The translations under genes and the position numbers were made by a program. Positions 25,669 through 34,854 of a DNA stretch of 64,000 bases are shown here, one piece after another. The notes below the pieces were generated by a model. The model ran no database searches. It saw only the letters and a list, made by a program, of their open reading frames with translations, and was not told the origin of the DNA. The DNA is from Kitasatospora sp. NBC_01287 (lineage in GTDB: Bacteria > Actinomycetota > Actinomycetes > Streptomycetales > Streptomycetaceae), in contig NZ_JAPEPB010000001.1 in the NCBI RefSeq assembly GCF_026340565.1, positions 5,494,501 to 5,558,500 on the forward strand. Direction: 5' to 3'. Position 1 is the first letter of the stretch; every line of letters starts with the position of its first letter.

Positions 25669-26828
25669 GCCAGCAGCATGGTCGGGGCGTCGGCGACCCG
25701 GGTCAGGAAGACGGTGGCCGAGCCCGGCCCCTCGGGCTTCAGCTGCCGGCGCAGCTCCTCCGGCGTCAGCCCGATGCCGCGCTTCTTGATCACCACGGTG
25801 CCCACCGCCCGCTGCCGCAGCAGCGCCTTGAGCTTCTTGACGTTGAACGGCAGCACGTCGGTGATCTCGTACGCGTGGGCGTAGGGCGTGGGCACCAACT
25901 GGTCCGAGGCCAGGTAGGCGATCATCGGGTCGATCAGCGCGGCGCCGAGCCGCTCGGCGACCTCGGCGACCAGGTGGGCGCGGATCACCGCGCCGTCCGG
26001 TTCGTAGAGGTAGCGGCGGACCGGCCCGGCGGGGGGATCGGGGAGCCGGCCGCCGGTGAGGCTGTGCGGTCCCGGCAGCAGGGTGGCGCGGTGCGGCGCG
26101 TCGGTGGCCGGCCCGGTGCCGAACCAGAGCACGGCCTCCTTGACCTCGCCGTGGTCGGAGACCCACTCGGCCTCGGCGTCCTCGGGGACCGCCTCGTGCG
26201 GGATCCCCGGCGCCACCTTGAGCGCGCCGAAGCGGGTGGCGCGCCCGGCCCCGATCGCCCAGGAGAGCGGCGGGGAGTAGGCGGCGGGGTCGAACACCCT
26301 GCCTTTCGCGGTGCGCCGGGCCGGGTCGGTGAAGACCGCGTCGAAGCCGTCCAGCGCCACCTCGGCGACGTCCGCGCAGCGCACCTCGATCAGTTCGGAC
26401 AGGCCCAGCGCCGCCGCGTTGGCGGCCGCGGCCGCGCAGGCCAGCGGGTCCCGGTCGACCGCGAGCACCGAGATGCCGGCCCTGGCCAGCGCGATCGCGT
26501 CCCCGCCGATCCCGCCGCACAGGTCGGCCAGCCGCCGCACCCCCAGTGCGGCGAAGCGCCGTGCCCGCCAGTCGGCCACGGTGCGCCGGGTGGACTGCTC
26601 GACCCCGTTGGGCGTGAAGTACATCAGCCGCGCGTCGTCCCCGAACTTCGCCTCGGCCCGCTGGCGCAGCCGCGCCTGGCCCAGGGCCGCCGAGACCAGC
26701 TCCGCCGGGTGCTCCCGCCGCAGCCGGGTGGCCAGGGCCAGCTCCTGCTCGGGGGCGTACGCGCGCAGTTCGTCCAGCAGCCGCCGCCCCGGCTCGGTCA
26801 GCAGCTGCGCAAAGGTCTCGGTCTCCAC
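25641..26828 (-). CDS. Class I SAM-dependent methyltransferase (THUMP-like type)
   Basis: It has 395 residues from ATG 26828 (METETFAQLLTEPGR). The N-terminal helical part (1-95) precedes a Rossmann methyltransferase core: motif I LADLCGGIGGDAIALA, motif II LAVDRDPLA and a motif IV-like DAVFTDPARR. The C-terminal third (about 280-395) has the THUMP-like region with VLPFNVKKLKALLRQR and VVIKKRGIGLTPEELRR. The substrate is probably RNA, judging from the family; this is not shown. It ends inside the deacetylase gene on the other strand. The small membrane gene upstream is in the same direction. Confidence 0.88.
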   Translation of the reverse strand: METETFAQLLTEPGRRLLDELRAYAPEQELALATRLRREHPAELVSAALGQARLRQRAEAKFGDDARLMYFTPNGVEQSTRRTVADWRARRFAALGVRRLADLCGGIGGDAIALARAGISVLAVDRDPLACAAAAANAAALGLSELIEVRCADVAEVALDGFDAVFTDPARRTAKGRVFDPAAYSPPLSWAIGAGRATRFGALKVAPGIPHEAVPEDAEAEWVSDHGEVKEAVLWFGTGPATDAPHRATLLPGPHSLTGGRLPDPPAGPVRRYLYEPDGAVIRAHLVAEVAERLGAALIDPMIAYLASDQLVPTPYAHAYEITDVLPFNVKKLKALLRQRAVGTVVIKKRGIGLTPEELRRQLKPEGPGSATVFLTRVADAPTMLLAQPAGGAWM

Positions 26829-26840
26829 CCGTCCATTCGA

Positions 26841-27146
26841 TCACGACAGCAGCGGCAGCAGGGCGAGGCAGCAGAGGCCGAGCTGGAGGGCGGCGGCGCC
26901 CGGGCGCCGCAGGCAGAGGCAGACCAGGCCGCTGGCGGCCGTCACGCCCAGGCAGCCCCAGTAGAGGACGGCGGCCTTGCGGAACAGCCCGTCGAGGCCG
27001 TCCTCGCCGACCCGGCTCGCCATCGAGAAGACGGCCAGCACGAAGCCCGTGGCGAGGACGAGGTCGAGGGCCAGCAGGCCCAGGACCAGCTGCCGGTCGC
27101 GCTGCCGGGTCGGGGCGGGCCGGTGCTGCTGCTCGGGGATCGTCAT
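26841..27146 (-). CDS. Small membrane protein (101 aa)
   Basis: It begins MTIPEQQHRPAPTRQRDRQ (ATG 27146), then has three hydrophobic segments (about residues 21-40, 50-72 and 76-100), the last ending LLPLLS. The Cys-containing segment CLCLRR separates the last two. No known domain is evident. It lies 12 bases upstream of the methyltransferase gene on the same strand, so they may be co-transcribed, and it is divergent from groES, whose CIRCE-controlled promoter lies about 80 bases beyond its start. Confidence 0.7.
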   Translation of the reverse strand: MTIPEQQHRPAPTRQRDRQLVLGLLALDLVLATGFVLAVFSMASRVGEDGLDGLFRKAAVLYWGCLGVTAASGLVCLCLRRPGAAALQLGLCCLALLPLLS

Positions 27147-27226
27147 ACCGGCGAGTCTGACCTGCCCGCCGCTGCCGCACATGAGTACGGATACTCGGGC
27201 TTCCTGACGGTCCCGCGGGCGCGCCG

Positions 27227-27253
27227 TTGGCACTCTGGTTGACTGAGTGCTAA
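27227..27253. promoter_or_regulatory. CIRCE element 1 (HrcA operator)
   Basis: TTGGCACTC-N9-GAGTGCTAA matches the CIRCE consensus TTAGCACTC-N9-GAGTGCTAA with one change in the left arm. It overlaps the -35 hexamer of the groES promoter, so HrcA binding would block RNA polymerase at normal temperature. Confidence 0.93.
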
Positions 27254-27267
27254 CCGCGGCCTATGGT
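27239..27267 (+). promoter_or_regulatory. groES-groEL1 vegetative promoter
   Basis: TTGACT (27239-27244), 17 bases, TATGGT (27262-27267) is a good sigma-70/HrdB-type promoter. Its -35 box lies inside CIRCE 1, and CIRCE 2 begins just downstream of the -10, around the transcription start. Confidence 0.8.
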
Positions 27268-27272
27268 CGTTC

Positions 27273-27300
27273 CTGGCACTCCCCCCAGGGGGAGTGCTAA
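27273..27300. promoter_or_regulatory. CIRCE-like element 2
   Basis: CTGGCACTC, 10 bases, GAGTGCTAA. The right arm is perfect. The spacer is one base longer than standard and the inner bases (CCCCC/GGGGG) extend the palindrome almost to the centre. It lies about 30 bases downstream of the promoter -35 and would be in the 5' end of the transcript, where it can also fold as a hairpin. Confidence 0.8.
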
Positions 27301-27395
27301 CGCGACAACACCGGTCTGACCCCCGCGACGGCAGGCCACCGATGTCGCCACCTACCTGATAGACAACCCCGTAATCTCCGAAGGGGAGCTCGGAC

Positions 27396-27701
27396 GTGAC
27401 CACCAGCAGCAAGGTTGCCATCAAGCCGCTTGAGGACCGCATTGTGGTCCAGCCGCTCGACGCCGAGACCACCACGGCCTCCGGCCTGGTTATCCCGGAC
27501 ACCGCCAAGGAGAAGCCCCAGGAGGGCGTCGTCCTGGCCGTCGGCCCGGGCCGCTTCGAGGACGGTAACCGTCTTCCGCTCGACGTCACCGTCGGCGACG
27601 TCGTCCTGTACTCGAAGTACGGCGGCACCGAGGTGAAGTACGCGGGCGAGGAGTACCTCGTCCTCTCGGCTCGCGACGTTCTCGCCATCATCGAGAAGTA
27701 A
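27396..27701 (+). CDS. groES: Co-chaperonin GroES
   Basis: The heptameric lid of the GroEL folding chamber. It starts at GTG 27396 (VTTSSKVAIKPLEDRIVVQ) behind AAGGGGAG. It has 101 residues with the mobile loop ETTTASGLVIPDTAKEKPQ and the C-terminal ARDVLAIIEK. It is the first gene of the HrcA/CIRCE-controlled operon, with groEL1 130 bases downstream. Confidence 0.98.
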   Translation: MTTSSKVAIKPLEDRIVVQPLDAETTTASGLVIPDTAKEKPQEGVVLAVGPGRFEDGNRLPLDVTVGDVVLYSKYGGTEVKYAGEEYLVLSARDVLAIIEK

Positions 27702-27831
27702 GCAGTCCGGCGGGCCTCGCGGTTCGTCATCCAGCCCGCCCCGGATCCGTGTCAGCAGTGACAGGGGCCCGGGGCGCGGCTGTTGGTACACCTGACGTCA
27801 CGTAACGCAGATATCCCGAGGGAACGGAATC

Positions 27832-29463
<1,632 letters not shown>

Positions 29464-29494
29464 CGCGAACCCGGCTGTAGCACGAAGGCGGTCA

Positions 29495-29541
29495 CCGAAG
29501 GCCCGGCCGCTCCCGCACCGCGGGAGCGGCCGGGCCTTCGG
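29495..29541. terminator. Strong terminator after groEL1
   Basis: A 21-bp perfect stem (29495-29515 with 29521-29541) with a 5-base loop lies 31 bases after the groEL1 stop and 38 bases before the LysR start. It is the longest perfect hairpin of this strand region and should end the heat-shock operon. Confidence 0.88.
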
Positions 29542-29579
29542 CGTGCGGGGCGCCGGGCGCGGCGGCGTACCGTGGGCGC

Positions 29580-30605
29580 ATGATCGAGGCTCGTCATCTG
29601 CGCGTGCTGCGCGCGGTCGCCCGTACCGGGTCGTTCTCCGCCGCCTCCCGGGAGCTGGGGTGCACCCAGCCGGCCGTCAGCCAGCAGATGAAGGCGCTGG
29701 AGAAGGCGGTGGGCCTGCCGCTGGTTGCCCGCTCCGGGCGCGGGGTGCGGCTGAGCGAGGCCGGCGAGGTGCTGCTCAAGCACGCCGCGGGGATCCTGGC
29801 CGGGCTCTCGGCGGCCGAGCAGGAGGTGGCCGCGATCGCCGGGCTGCGGGCCGGCCGGGTGCGGCTGGTCTCCTTCCCGACCGCCAGCTCCACCCTGGTG
29901 CCGCCCGCCGTCGCCCGACTGCGCGACAGCCATCCGGGGGTGCGCGTGTCGCTGGTGGAGGCCGAGCCGCCGGAGTCGCTGGCGATGCTGCGGGGCGGTG
30001 AGTGCGAGATCGCGCTGGCCTTCCGCTACCCGGGTGAGCACCCGGCCGCCGCCGCGGCGCACGGCTCCCCGGGCTCCGGGGCGGCCGGCGCCCCGGTGCC
30101 GCGTTCCGAGCGGGCCGCCGCGGTGCTCGCCGCGGCCGAGACGGCCGCGGCGGGGGACTGGTCCGATCTGGTGGTGCGCCCGCTCCTTGACGACCCGTTG
30201 GTCGGGCTGCTCCCGGCGGGCCATCCGCTGGCCGGCCGCACCGCCGAGGAGCCGGTGCGGCTGGCCGAGCTGGCCGGCGAGCAGTGGATCGCGGGCTGTC
30301 CGCAGTGCCGCGGGTACCTGGTCGAGCTCTGCGCCGGGGCGGGCTTCGCGCCCCGGATCGACTTCGCCACCGACGACTACCCGGCGGTGGTGGGCCTGGT
30401 GGCCGCGGGCCTGGGGGTCGCGGTGCTGCCGCGCCTGGCGCTGGCCGCGGTGCGCCACGACGCGGTGGCGACCGTCCCGGTGCACCCGGCTGCCGGGCGA
30501 CCGGCGGTGCGCGAGGTGGTCGCGCTGACCCTGCCGGACCTGGCCGAGGTGCCGGCCGTCGGGCTCATGCTCGACCGGCTCGCCACGGTGGCGGCCGGTC
30601 GTTGA
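29580..30605 (+). CDS. LysR-family transcriptional regulator
   Basis: It has 341 residues, starting MIEARHLRVLRAVARTGSF. The winged helix-turn-helix is at about 1-62 (AASRELGCTQPAVSQQMKALE). The effector domain (about 90-335) has two alpha/beta lobes; an Ala/Gly/Pro-rich insertion near residues 155-175 is unusual and probably a loop. The regulated gene is not evident because neither neighbour is a typical divergent target. The effector is unknown. Confidence 0.9.
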   Translation: MIEARHLRVLRAVARTGSFSAASRELGCTQPAVSQQMKALEKAVGLPLVARSGRGVRLSEAGEVLLKHAAGILAGLSAAEQEVAAIAGLRAGRVRLVSFPTASSTLVPPAVARLRDSHPGVRVSLVEAEPPESLAMLRGGECEIALAFRYPGEHPAAAAAHGSPGSGAAGAPVPRSERAAAVLAAAETAAAGDWSDLVVRPLLDDPLVGLLPAGHPLAGRTAEEPVRLAELAGEQWIAGCPQCRGYLVELCAGAGFAPRIDFATDDYPAVVGLVAAGLGVAVLPRLALAAVRHDAVATVPVHPAAGRPAVREVVALTLPDLAEVPAVGLMLDRLATVAAGR

Positions 30606-30657
30606 GGGCAGGCCCGATCGCGGGGCGGCCGCGCACTTCCGGTGAGAAACGTTTCTC

Positions 30658-30972
30658 CTACTGGTGCATGGTCAGCGGCACCTCTGCCAACCGGTTGCGG
30701 GCACGGCCCTGCAACTCCTCGCGGTCGTCCTCGGTGAGGCCGCCCCAGACGCCGTAGGGCTCGCGGACCGCCAGTGCGTGGGCCGCGCACTCGGTGCGTA
30801 CCGGGCAGCGCATGCAGACCTCCTTCGCGCTCTGCTCGCGGGAGCTGCGCGCGGCGCCGCGTTCGCCCTCGGGGTGGAAGAAGAGCGAACTGTCCACACC
30901 GCGGCAGGCGGCGGAGAGCTGCCAGTCCCACAGGTCCGCGTTCGGACCGGGGAGTCGGGAGAAATCGGCCAT
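30658..30972 (-). CDS. whiD: WhiB-family regulator WhiD
   Basis: An iron-sulfur WhiB-like transcription factor needed in Streptomyces for late sporulation. It has 104 residues, starting MADFSRLPGPNADLWDW. Cluster ligands are Cys23, Cys53, Cys56 and Cys62 (C-x29-C-x2-C-x5-C). The turn motif GVWGG (74-78) and the basic C-terminal segment RARNRL follow. Identification as WhiD rests on the neighbours: in S. coelicolor whiD lies next to bldM, the ECF sigma gene and guaB, exactly as here. It is divergent from bldM with a 475-base intergenic region. Confidence 0.9.
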   Translation of the reverse strand: MADFSRLPGPNADLWDWQLSAACRGVDSSLFFHPEGERGAARSSREQSAKEVCMRCPVRTECAAHALAVREPYGVWGGLTEDDREELQGRARNRLAEVPLTMHQ

Positions 30973-31349
30973 GGCTCGTTCCCTTCGAGTCGTCCGACAG
31001 CCGTTCGGCGAGGCTTCGAGGTGCCGGGATGGACACCTGGAAATATGACTTACGGCACGCTGTGGGACAAGTCACCCACAGAGTTACCCAACAGTCAATG
31101 ATCGTACAAAAGCCTTGAAAACGGACGAACTGGGCAGGAAGTTGCCTGGGTGCGCCGTGGCAATCGGGTGGCGCGGTGTGTCGGCGCCTCCCGGCCCAGG
31201 CTGCCACCAGCCCGTACTCCGGCGTGCGCGACGCGCGCCGGTCGGGCGTCGGACGCGCGTGCTGAGCACAAAAGAGCGGCGTCCGCCCCGCGATGCGGCT
31301 GATCCGTAACGGGTTGGCCACGTACAGTGGTGGAGATGGCCCTGAAGGC
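30973..31349. other. whiD-bldM divergent intergenic region
   Basis: This stretch holds the whiD promoter region on the reverse strand. It is visibly less GC-rich than its surroundings (for example around 31081-31130), as expected of regulatory DNA. I see an inverted repeat at 31060-31081 and a TTGACT-like hexamer on the reverse strand at 31093-31098 without a convincing -10. No gene is supported. A sigma-BldN-type promoter for bldM follows immediately. Confidence 0.6.
31060..31081. promoter_or_regulatory. Inverted repeat upstream of whiD
   Basis: CTGTGGG-N8-CCCACAG is a perfect 7-bp inverted repeat about 90 bases upstream of the whiD start codon. It may be an operator for a developmental regulator. 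The factor cannot be named from sequence. Confidence 0.45.
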
Positions 31350-31377
31350 CGTAACTCATTCGGGTGACGGTCGTTGG
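31350..31377 (+). promoter_or_regulatory. Sigma-BldN-type promoter of bldM
   Basis: CGTAAC (31350-31355), 16 bases, CGTTGG (31372-31377). As I recall, the sigma-BldN promoter of bldM in S. coelicolor has CGTAAC-N16-CGTTGA, so this differs by one base. It lies 70 bases upstream of the bldM ATG. A second CGTAAC at 31305-31310 has no matching -10. Confidence 0.75.
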
Positions 31378-31447
31378 AAGTGCGGAGAGAGTTCGTACCA
31401 GCCAGGAGGCTCAACGTGACGCGGATCAGCTGCGGAGGACGGTCATC

Positions 31448-32059
31448 ATGACTTCCGTTCTCGTTTGCGACGATTCACCGCTCGCCCGGGAGGCGCTGCG
31501 CCGTGCGGTGGCGACCGTGCCGGGTGTCGACCGGGTGACCACGGCGACGAACGGTGAGGAGGTCCTCCGCCGCTGGGTGGCCGACCGCTCCGATCTCGTC
31601 CTGATGGACGTCCGGATGCCCGGACTGGGCGGGGTGGAGACGGTGCGGCGGCTGCTGTCCGCCGACCCGGGCGCCCGGATCATCATGCTCACCGTCGCCG
31701 AGGACCTGGACGGCGTGGCGCTCGCGGTGGCCGCCGGGGCTCGCGGCTACCTGCACAAGGACGCTTCCCGGGCCGAGCTGCGGGCCACGGTCACCCAGGC
31801 CCTGGCCGACCCGACCTGGCGGCTGGCGCCGCGCCGGCTGCGCAGCCCCGACATGGGGGCGGCGCCGACCCTGACGGCGCGTGAGATCCAGGTGCTGGAG
31901 GGCATGAGCCACGGGCGGAGCAACGCGGAGATCGGCCGCGAGCTCTTCCTCTCCGAGGACACCGTGAAGACGCACGCCCGGCGCCTGTTCAAGAAGCTCG
32001 GTGCCTCGGACCGCGCCCACGCGGTGGCACTCGGCTTCCGCTGGGGTCTGGTCCGCTGA
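31448..32059 (+). CDS. bldM: Orphan response regulator BldM
   Basis: A developmental regulator of aerial growth and sporulation, acting as homodimer and, with WhiI, as heterodimer. The ATG at 31448 (MTSVLVCDDSPLAREALRR) has GGAGGA upstream; it gives 203 residues, the length of S. coelicolor BldM. The receiver domain (1-120) keeps Asp54 (LVLMDVRMPG) and Lys104, although the S. coelicolor protein is reported to work without phosphorylation. A LuxR/NarL-type HTH follows (about 140-200, LTAREIQVLEGMSHGRSNAEI). No partner kinase is adjacent. Upstream there is a sigma-BldN-type promoter. Confidence 0.93.
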   Translation: MTSVLVCDDSPLAREALRRAVATVPGVDRVTTATNGEEVLRRWVADRSDLVLMDVRMPGLGGVETVRRLLSADPGARIIMLTVAEDLDGVALAVAAGARGYLHKDASRAELRATVTQALADPTWRLAPRRLRSPDMGAAPTLTAREIQVLEGMSHGRSNAEIGRELFLSEDTVKTHARRLFKKLGASDRAHAVALGFRWGLVR

Positions 32060-32078
32060 AACCCCGCCGACTTCCGGT

Positions 32079-32113
32079 GCGCCCCTTCCTCCGCTCGGTG
32101 GAGGGAGGGGCGC
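32079..32113. terminator. Terminator after bldM
   Basis: A 14-bp stem (32079-32092 with 32100-32113) with one T-G pair and a 7-base loop is followed by GACTGCTTTTCCTC, which gives a short U tract. It begins 20 bases after the bldM stop. Confidence 0.82.
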
Positions 32114-32284
32114 GACTGCTTTTCCTCGGGCGCGGCATAGGCCCTGGGGCCGGTCAGGCTGCACCATGGAGGGGTGGAGCGCGGCGACGGTGGGAACGGG
32201 GGTGGCTCGGTGGCGGATAACGTTCCGGTGCACAAGTCCGGACGCGGTGCGAGGTTTTCCGATGTGACCAGGCACCATGGACCG

Positions 32285-32965
32285 ATGCGCGACGACGAGG
32301 CCGCCGACTCCGGCGAGGCAGCACCGGCCGATGCCGTCCCCAGCAACTCCGGGGCCCGCGGCCGAAGGTCGTCCTCGGCTGCCGGTACGCCCGGCACCTC
32401 TCCGCTGGTCGCCGAGCTGGTGGCGGCGGCGGTACGGGGCGAGGGTCCGGCCACTGACGCCCTGTTGGCCTACGTCCATCCGCTGGTGCTGCGCTACTGT
32501 CGCGGCCGGCTGGTGCGGCTGCCCGGTGGGGCCCGGCACCACGTGGACGACGTGGCCCAGGAGGTCTGCGTGGCGGTGCTCTGCGCGCTGCCGCGCTACC
32601 GGGACGAGGGGCGCCCGTTCGAAGCCTTCGTCTACAGCATCGCCGCGCACAAGATCGCCGACCTGCAGCGGGCCGCGATGCGCGGGCCCGGCTCCACGGT
32701 GATCCCGCCGGACGACCTGCCCGAGGTGCCGGACGAGGCGCTCGGCCCAGAGGAGCGCGCGCTGCTCAGCAGCGACGCCGCCTGGATGCGCGAGCTGCTC
32801 TCCAACCTGCCGGCCCGTCAGCGCGAGCTGGTGCTGCTGCGGATCGCCGCCGGGCTCTCGGCGGAGGAGACCGGGGAGATGCTCGGCATGTCGCCGGGGG
32901 CGGTCCGGGTCGCCCAGCACCGCGCGCTCAGCCGTTTGCGGGCGCTCGCGGAGGAGTCCGCGTAG
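32285..32965 (+). CDS. shbA: ECF/SigD-type RNA polymerase sigma factor ShbA
   Basis: In Streptomyces, ShbA drives transcription of the principal sigma gene hrdB; the mycobacterial homologue is SigD. ATG 32285 (MRDDEAADSGEAAPADAV) is chosen tentatively; in-frame GTGs at 32210 and 32174 would add up to 37 residues, and none has a clearly better ribosome site. From 32285 it has 226 residues: a disordered Ala/Ser/Gly N-terminus (about 1-45), region 2 (about 60-135, with DDVAQEVCVAVLCALPRY and FVYSIAAHKIADL), and region 4 (about 170-222, with LPARQRELVLLRIAAGLS). The position between bldM and guaB matches S. coelicolor, and sigD-guaB2 are close in mycobacteria. Confidence 0.88.
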   Translation: MRDDEAADSGEAAPADAVPSNSGARGRRSSSAAGTPGTSPLVAELVAAAVRGEGPATDALLAYVHPLVLRYCRGRLVRLPGGARHHVDDVAQEVCVAVLCALPRYRDEGRPFEAFVYSIAAHKIADLQRAAMRGPGSTVIPPDDLPEVPDEALGPEERALLSSDAAWMRELLSNLPARQRELVLLRIAAGLSAEETGEMLGMSPGAVRVAQHRALSRLRALAEESA

Positions 32966-33230
32966 GAGCCCGGGTGGGGCAGTTTCCGACGGCTTCCGGC
33001 CCGGAGTGTGGGGTCGCTCACGTTGTCAAGAGGTCGCGGCGTGGCTTCTGCCGATGCCAGTACGATGGGGTATCGGCGCCTGGACAGGTCGCCAAAGTTC
33101 CGTGCGGGCGAGTGGCGTGACCTCGTAGCTTCGTCCAACAGCGGTTTGGTGTCCTTCCACTGCCGGTGCGCGCCCCCCTCAGCAGGGCGCATCCGATCGA
33201 CCGGCCGGCCACGGGAAGGTAGTCCCCACC

Positions 33231-34733
33231 ATGTCTCTTAACGCCGCAGGCGTACCCGAGAAGTTCGCGATGCTCGGACTCACGTACGACGACGTCCTGC
33301 TGCTGCCCGGGGCGTCCCACGTCCTGCCGAACCAGGTGGACACCTCCTCCCGTGTCTCGCGCAACGTCCGGGTGAACATCCCGCTGCTCTCCGCCGCGAT
33401 GGACAAGGTCACCGAGGCCCGGATGGCGATCGCGATGGCCCGCCAGGGCGGCGTCGGCGTGCTGCACCGCAACCTCTCCATCGAGGACCAGGCCAACCAG
33501 GTGGACCTGGTCAAGCGCTCCGAGTCCGGCATGGTCACCGACCCGATCACGGTCGGCCCCGAGACGACGCTCGCCGAGGCGGACGCGCTCTGCGCCAAGT
33601 TCCGGATCAGCGGCGTGCCGATCGCCGACCCGGACGGCCGGCTGCTGGGCATCGTCACCAACCGCGACATGGCCTTCGAGGCCAACCGCGACATCAAGGT
33701 CCGCGAGATCATGACCCCGATGCCGCTGATCACCGGCAAGGTCGGCATCTCCGGCGAGGAGGCCATCGGCCTGCTGCGCCGCCACAAGATCGAGAAGCTG
33801 CCGCTGGTCGACGACGAGGGCCGGATCAAGGGCCTGATCACGGTCAAGGACTTCGTCAAGGCCGAGAAGTACCCGAACGCCGCCAAGGACGCCGAGGGCC
33901 GGCTGCTGGTCGGCGCCGCGGTGGGCGCCAGCTCCGAGGCCTTCGACCGCGCGCAGGCCCTGGTCGCGGCCGGCGTGGACTTCCTGGTGGTGGACACCTC
34001 GCACGGCCACAGCCACAACGCGCTGGAGTGGATCGCCAAGATCAAGTCGGCGGTCGGGGTCGACGTGGTCGGCGGCAACGTGGCGACCCGGGACGGTGCC
34101 CAGGCGCTGATCGACGCGGGCGTGGACGGGGTCAAGGTCGGCGTCGGCCCCGGCTCGATCTGCACCACCCGCGTGGTGGCCGGCATCGGCGTGCCGCAGG
34201 TGACGGCGATCTACGAGGCCGCGGTGGCCTGCCAGGCGGCGGGCGTGCCGGTGATCGGCGACGGCGGCCTGCAGTACTCGGGCGACATCGGCAAGGCGCT
34301 GGCGGCCGGCGCCGACACCGTGATGCTCGGCTCGCTGCTGGCGGGCTGCGAGGAGTCGCCGGGCGAGCTGCTGTTCATCAACGGCAAGCAGTTCAAGTCC
34401 TACCGCGGCATGGGCTCGCTGGGTGCGATGCAGTCGCGCGGCCAGGGCCGCTCGTACTCCAAGGACCGCTACTTCCAGGCCGAGGTCGCCTCGGACGACA
34501 AGCTGGTCCCCGAGGGCATCGAGGGCCAGGTGCCCTACCGCGGCCCGCTGTCGGCCGTGCTGCACCAGCTGGTCGGCGGTCTGCGGCAGACCATGGGCTA
34601 CGTGGGCGCGGCCACCGTCGCGGAGATGGAGAGCAAGGGCCGGTTCGTCCGGATCACCTCGGCGGGGCTCAAGGAGAGCCACCCGCACGACATCCAGATG
34701 ACCGTCGAGGCACCGAACTACACCAGCCGGTAA
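33231..34733 (+). CDS. guaB: Inosine-5'-monophosphate dehydrogenase
   Basis: Oxidises IMP to XMP with NAD+, the rate-limiting step to GMP. It has 500 residues, starting MSLNAAGVPEKFAMLGLTYD. The TIM barrel is interrupted by a Bateman module of two CBS domains (about 98-215), which bind purine nucleotides. The catalytic Cys311 is in GPGSICTTR. The flap has the Arg-Tyr pair in KDRYFQAEV. A 265-base leader separates it from shbA, and a terminator follows. guaB3 is directly downstream. Confidence 0.97.
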   Translation: MSLNAAGVPEKFAMLGLTYDDVLLLPGASHVLPNQVDTSSRVSRNVRVNIPLLSAAMDKVTEARMAIAMARQGGVGVLHRNLSIEDQANQVDLVKRSESGMVTDPITVGPETTLAEADALCAKFRISGVPIADPDGRLLGIVTNRDMAFEANRDIKVREIMTPMPLITGKVGISGEEAIGLLRRHKIEKLPLVDDEGRIKGLITVKDFVKAEKYPNAAKDAEGRLLVGAAVGASSEAFDRAQALVAAGVDFLVVDTSHGHSHNALEWIAKIKSAVGVDVVGGNVATRDGAQALIDAGVDGVKVGVGPGSICTTRVVAGIGVPQVTAIYEAAVACQAAGVPVIGDGGLQYSGDIGKALAAGADTVMLGSLLAGCEESPGELLFINGKQFKSYRGMGSLGAMQSRGQGRSYSKDRYFQAEVASDDKLVPEGIEGQVPYRGPLSAVLHQLVGGLRQTMGYVGAATVAEMESKGRFVRITSAGLKESHPHDIQMTVEAPNYTSR

Positions 34734-34753
34734 CGCGCCGAGCGGTGCGCAGG

Positions 34754-34782
34754 GGCCCGCCACCCGTCCCGGGTGGCGGGCC
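34754..34782. terminator. Terminator after guaB
   Basis: A 13-bp perfect stem (34754-34766 with 34770-34782) with a 3-base loop is followed by TTT. It lies between guaB and guaB3, so guaB3 may have its own promoter in the next 70 bases or depend on read-through. Confidence 0.82.
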
Positions 34783-34854
34783 TTTGTGCGTGCCGGGCCG
34801 GGTGTCCGGGATACTGGGGGCGATCGTGAGCAGCAAGCAGCAGAGAGGCTCGAA

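Noticed and set aside
31073..31098. TTGACT on the reverse strand as a whiD -35
   Set aside because: No acceptable -10 hexamer is found 16-19 bases downstream, and whiD may use an alternative sigma factor.
33023..33066. TTGTCA and TACGAT as a guaB promoter
   Set aside because: The spacing between the hexamers is 32 bases, too long for a sigma-70-type promoter.
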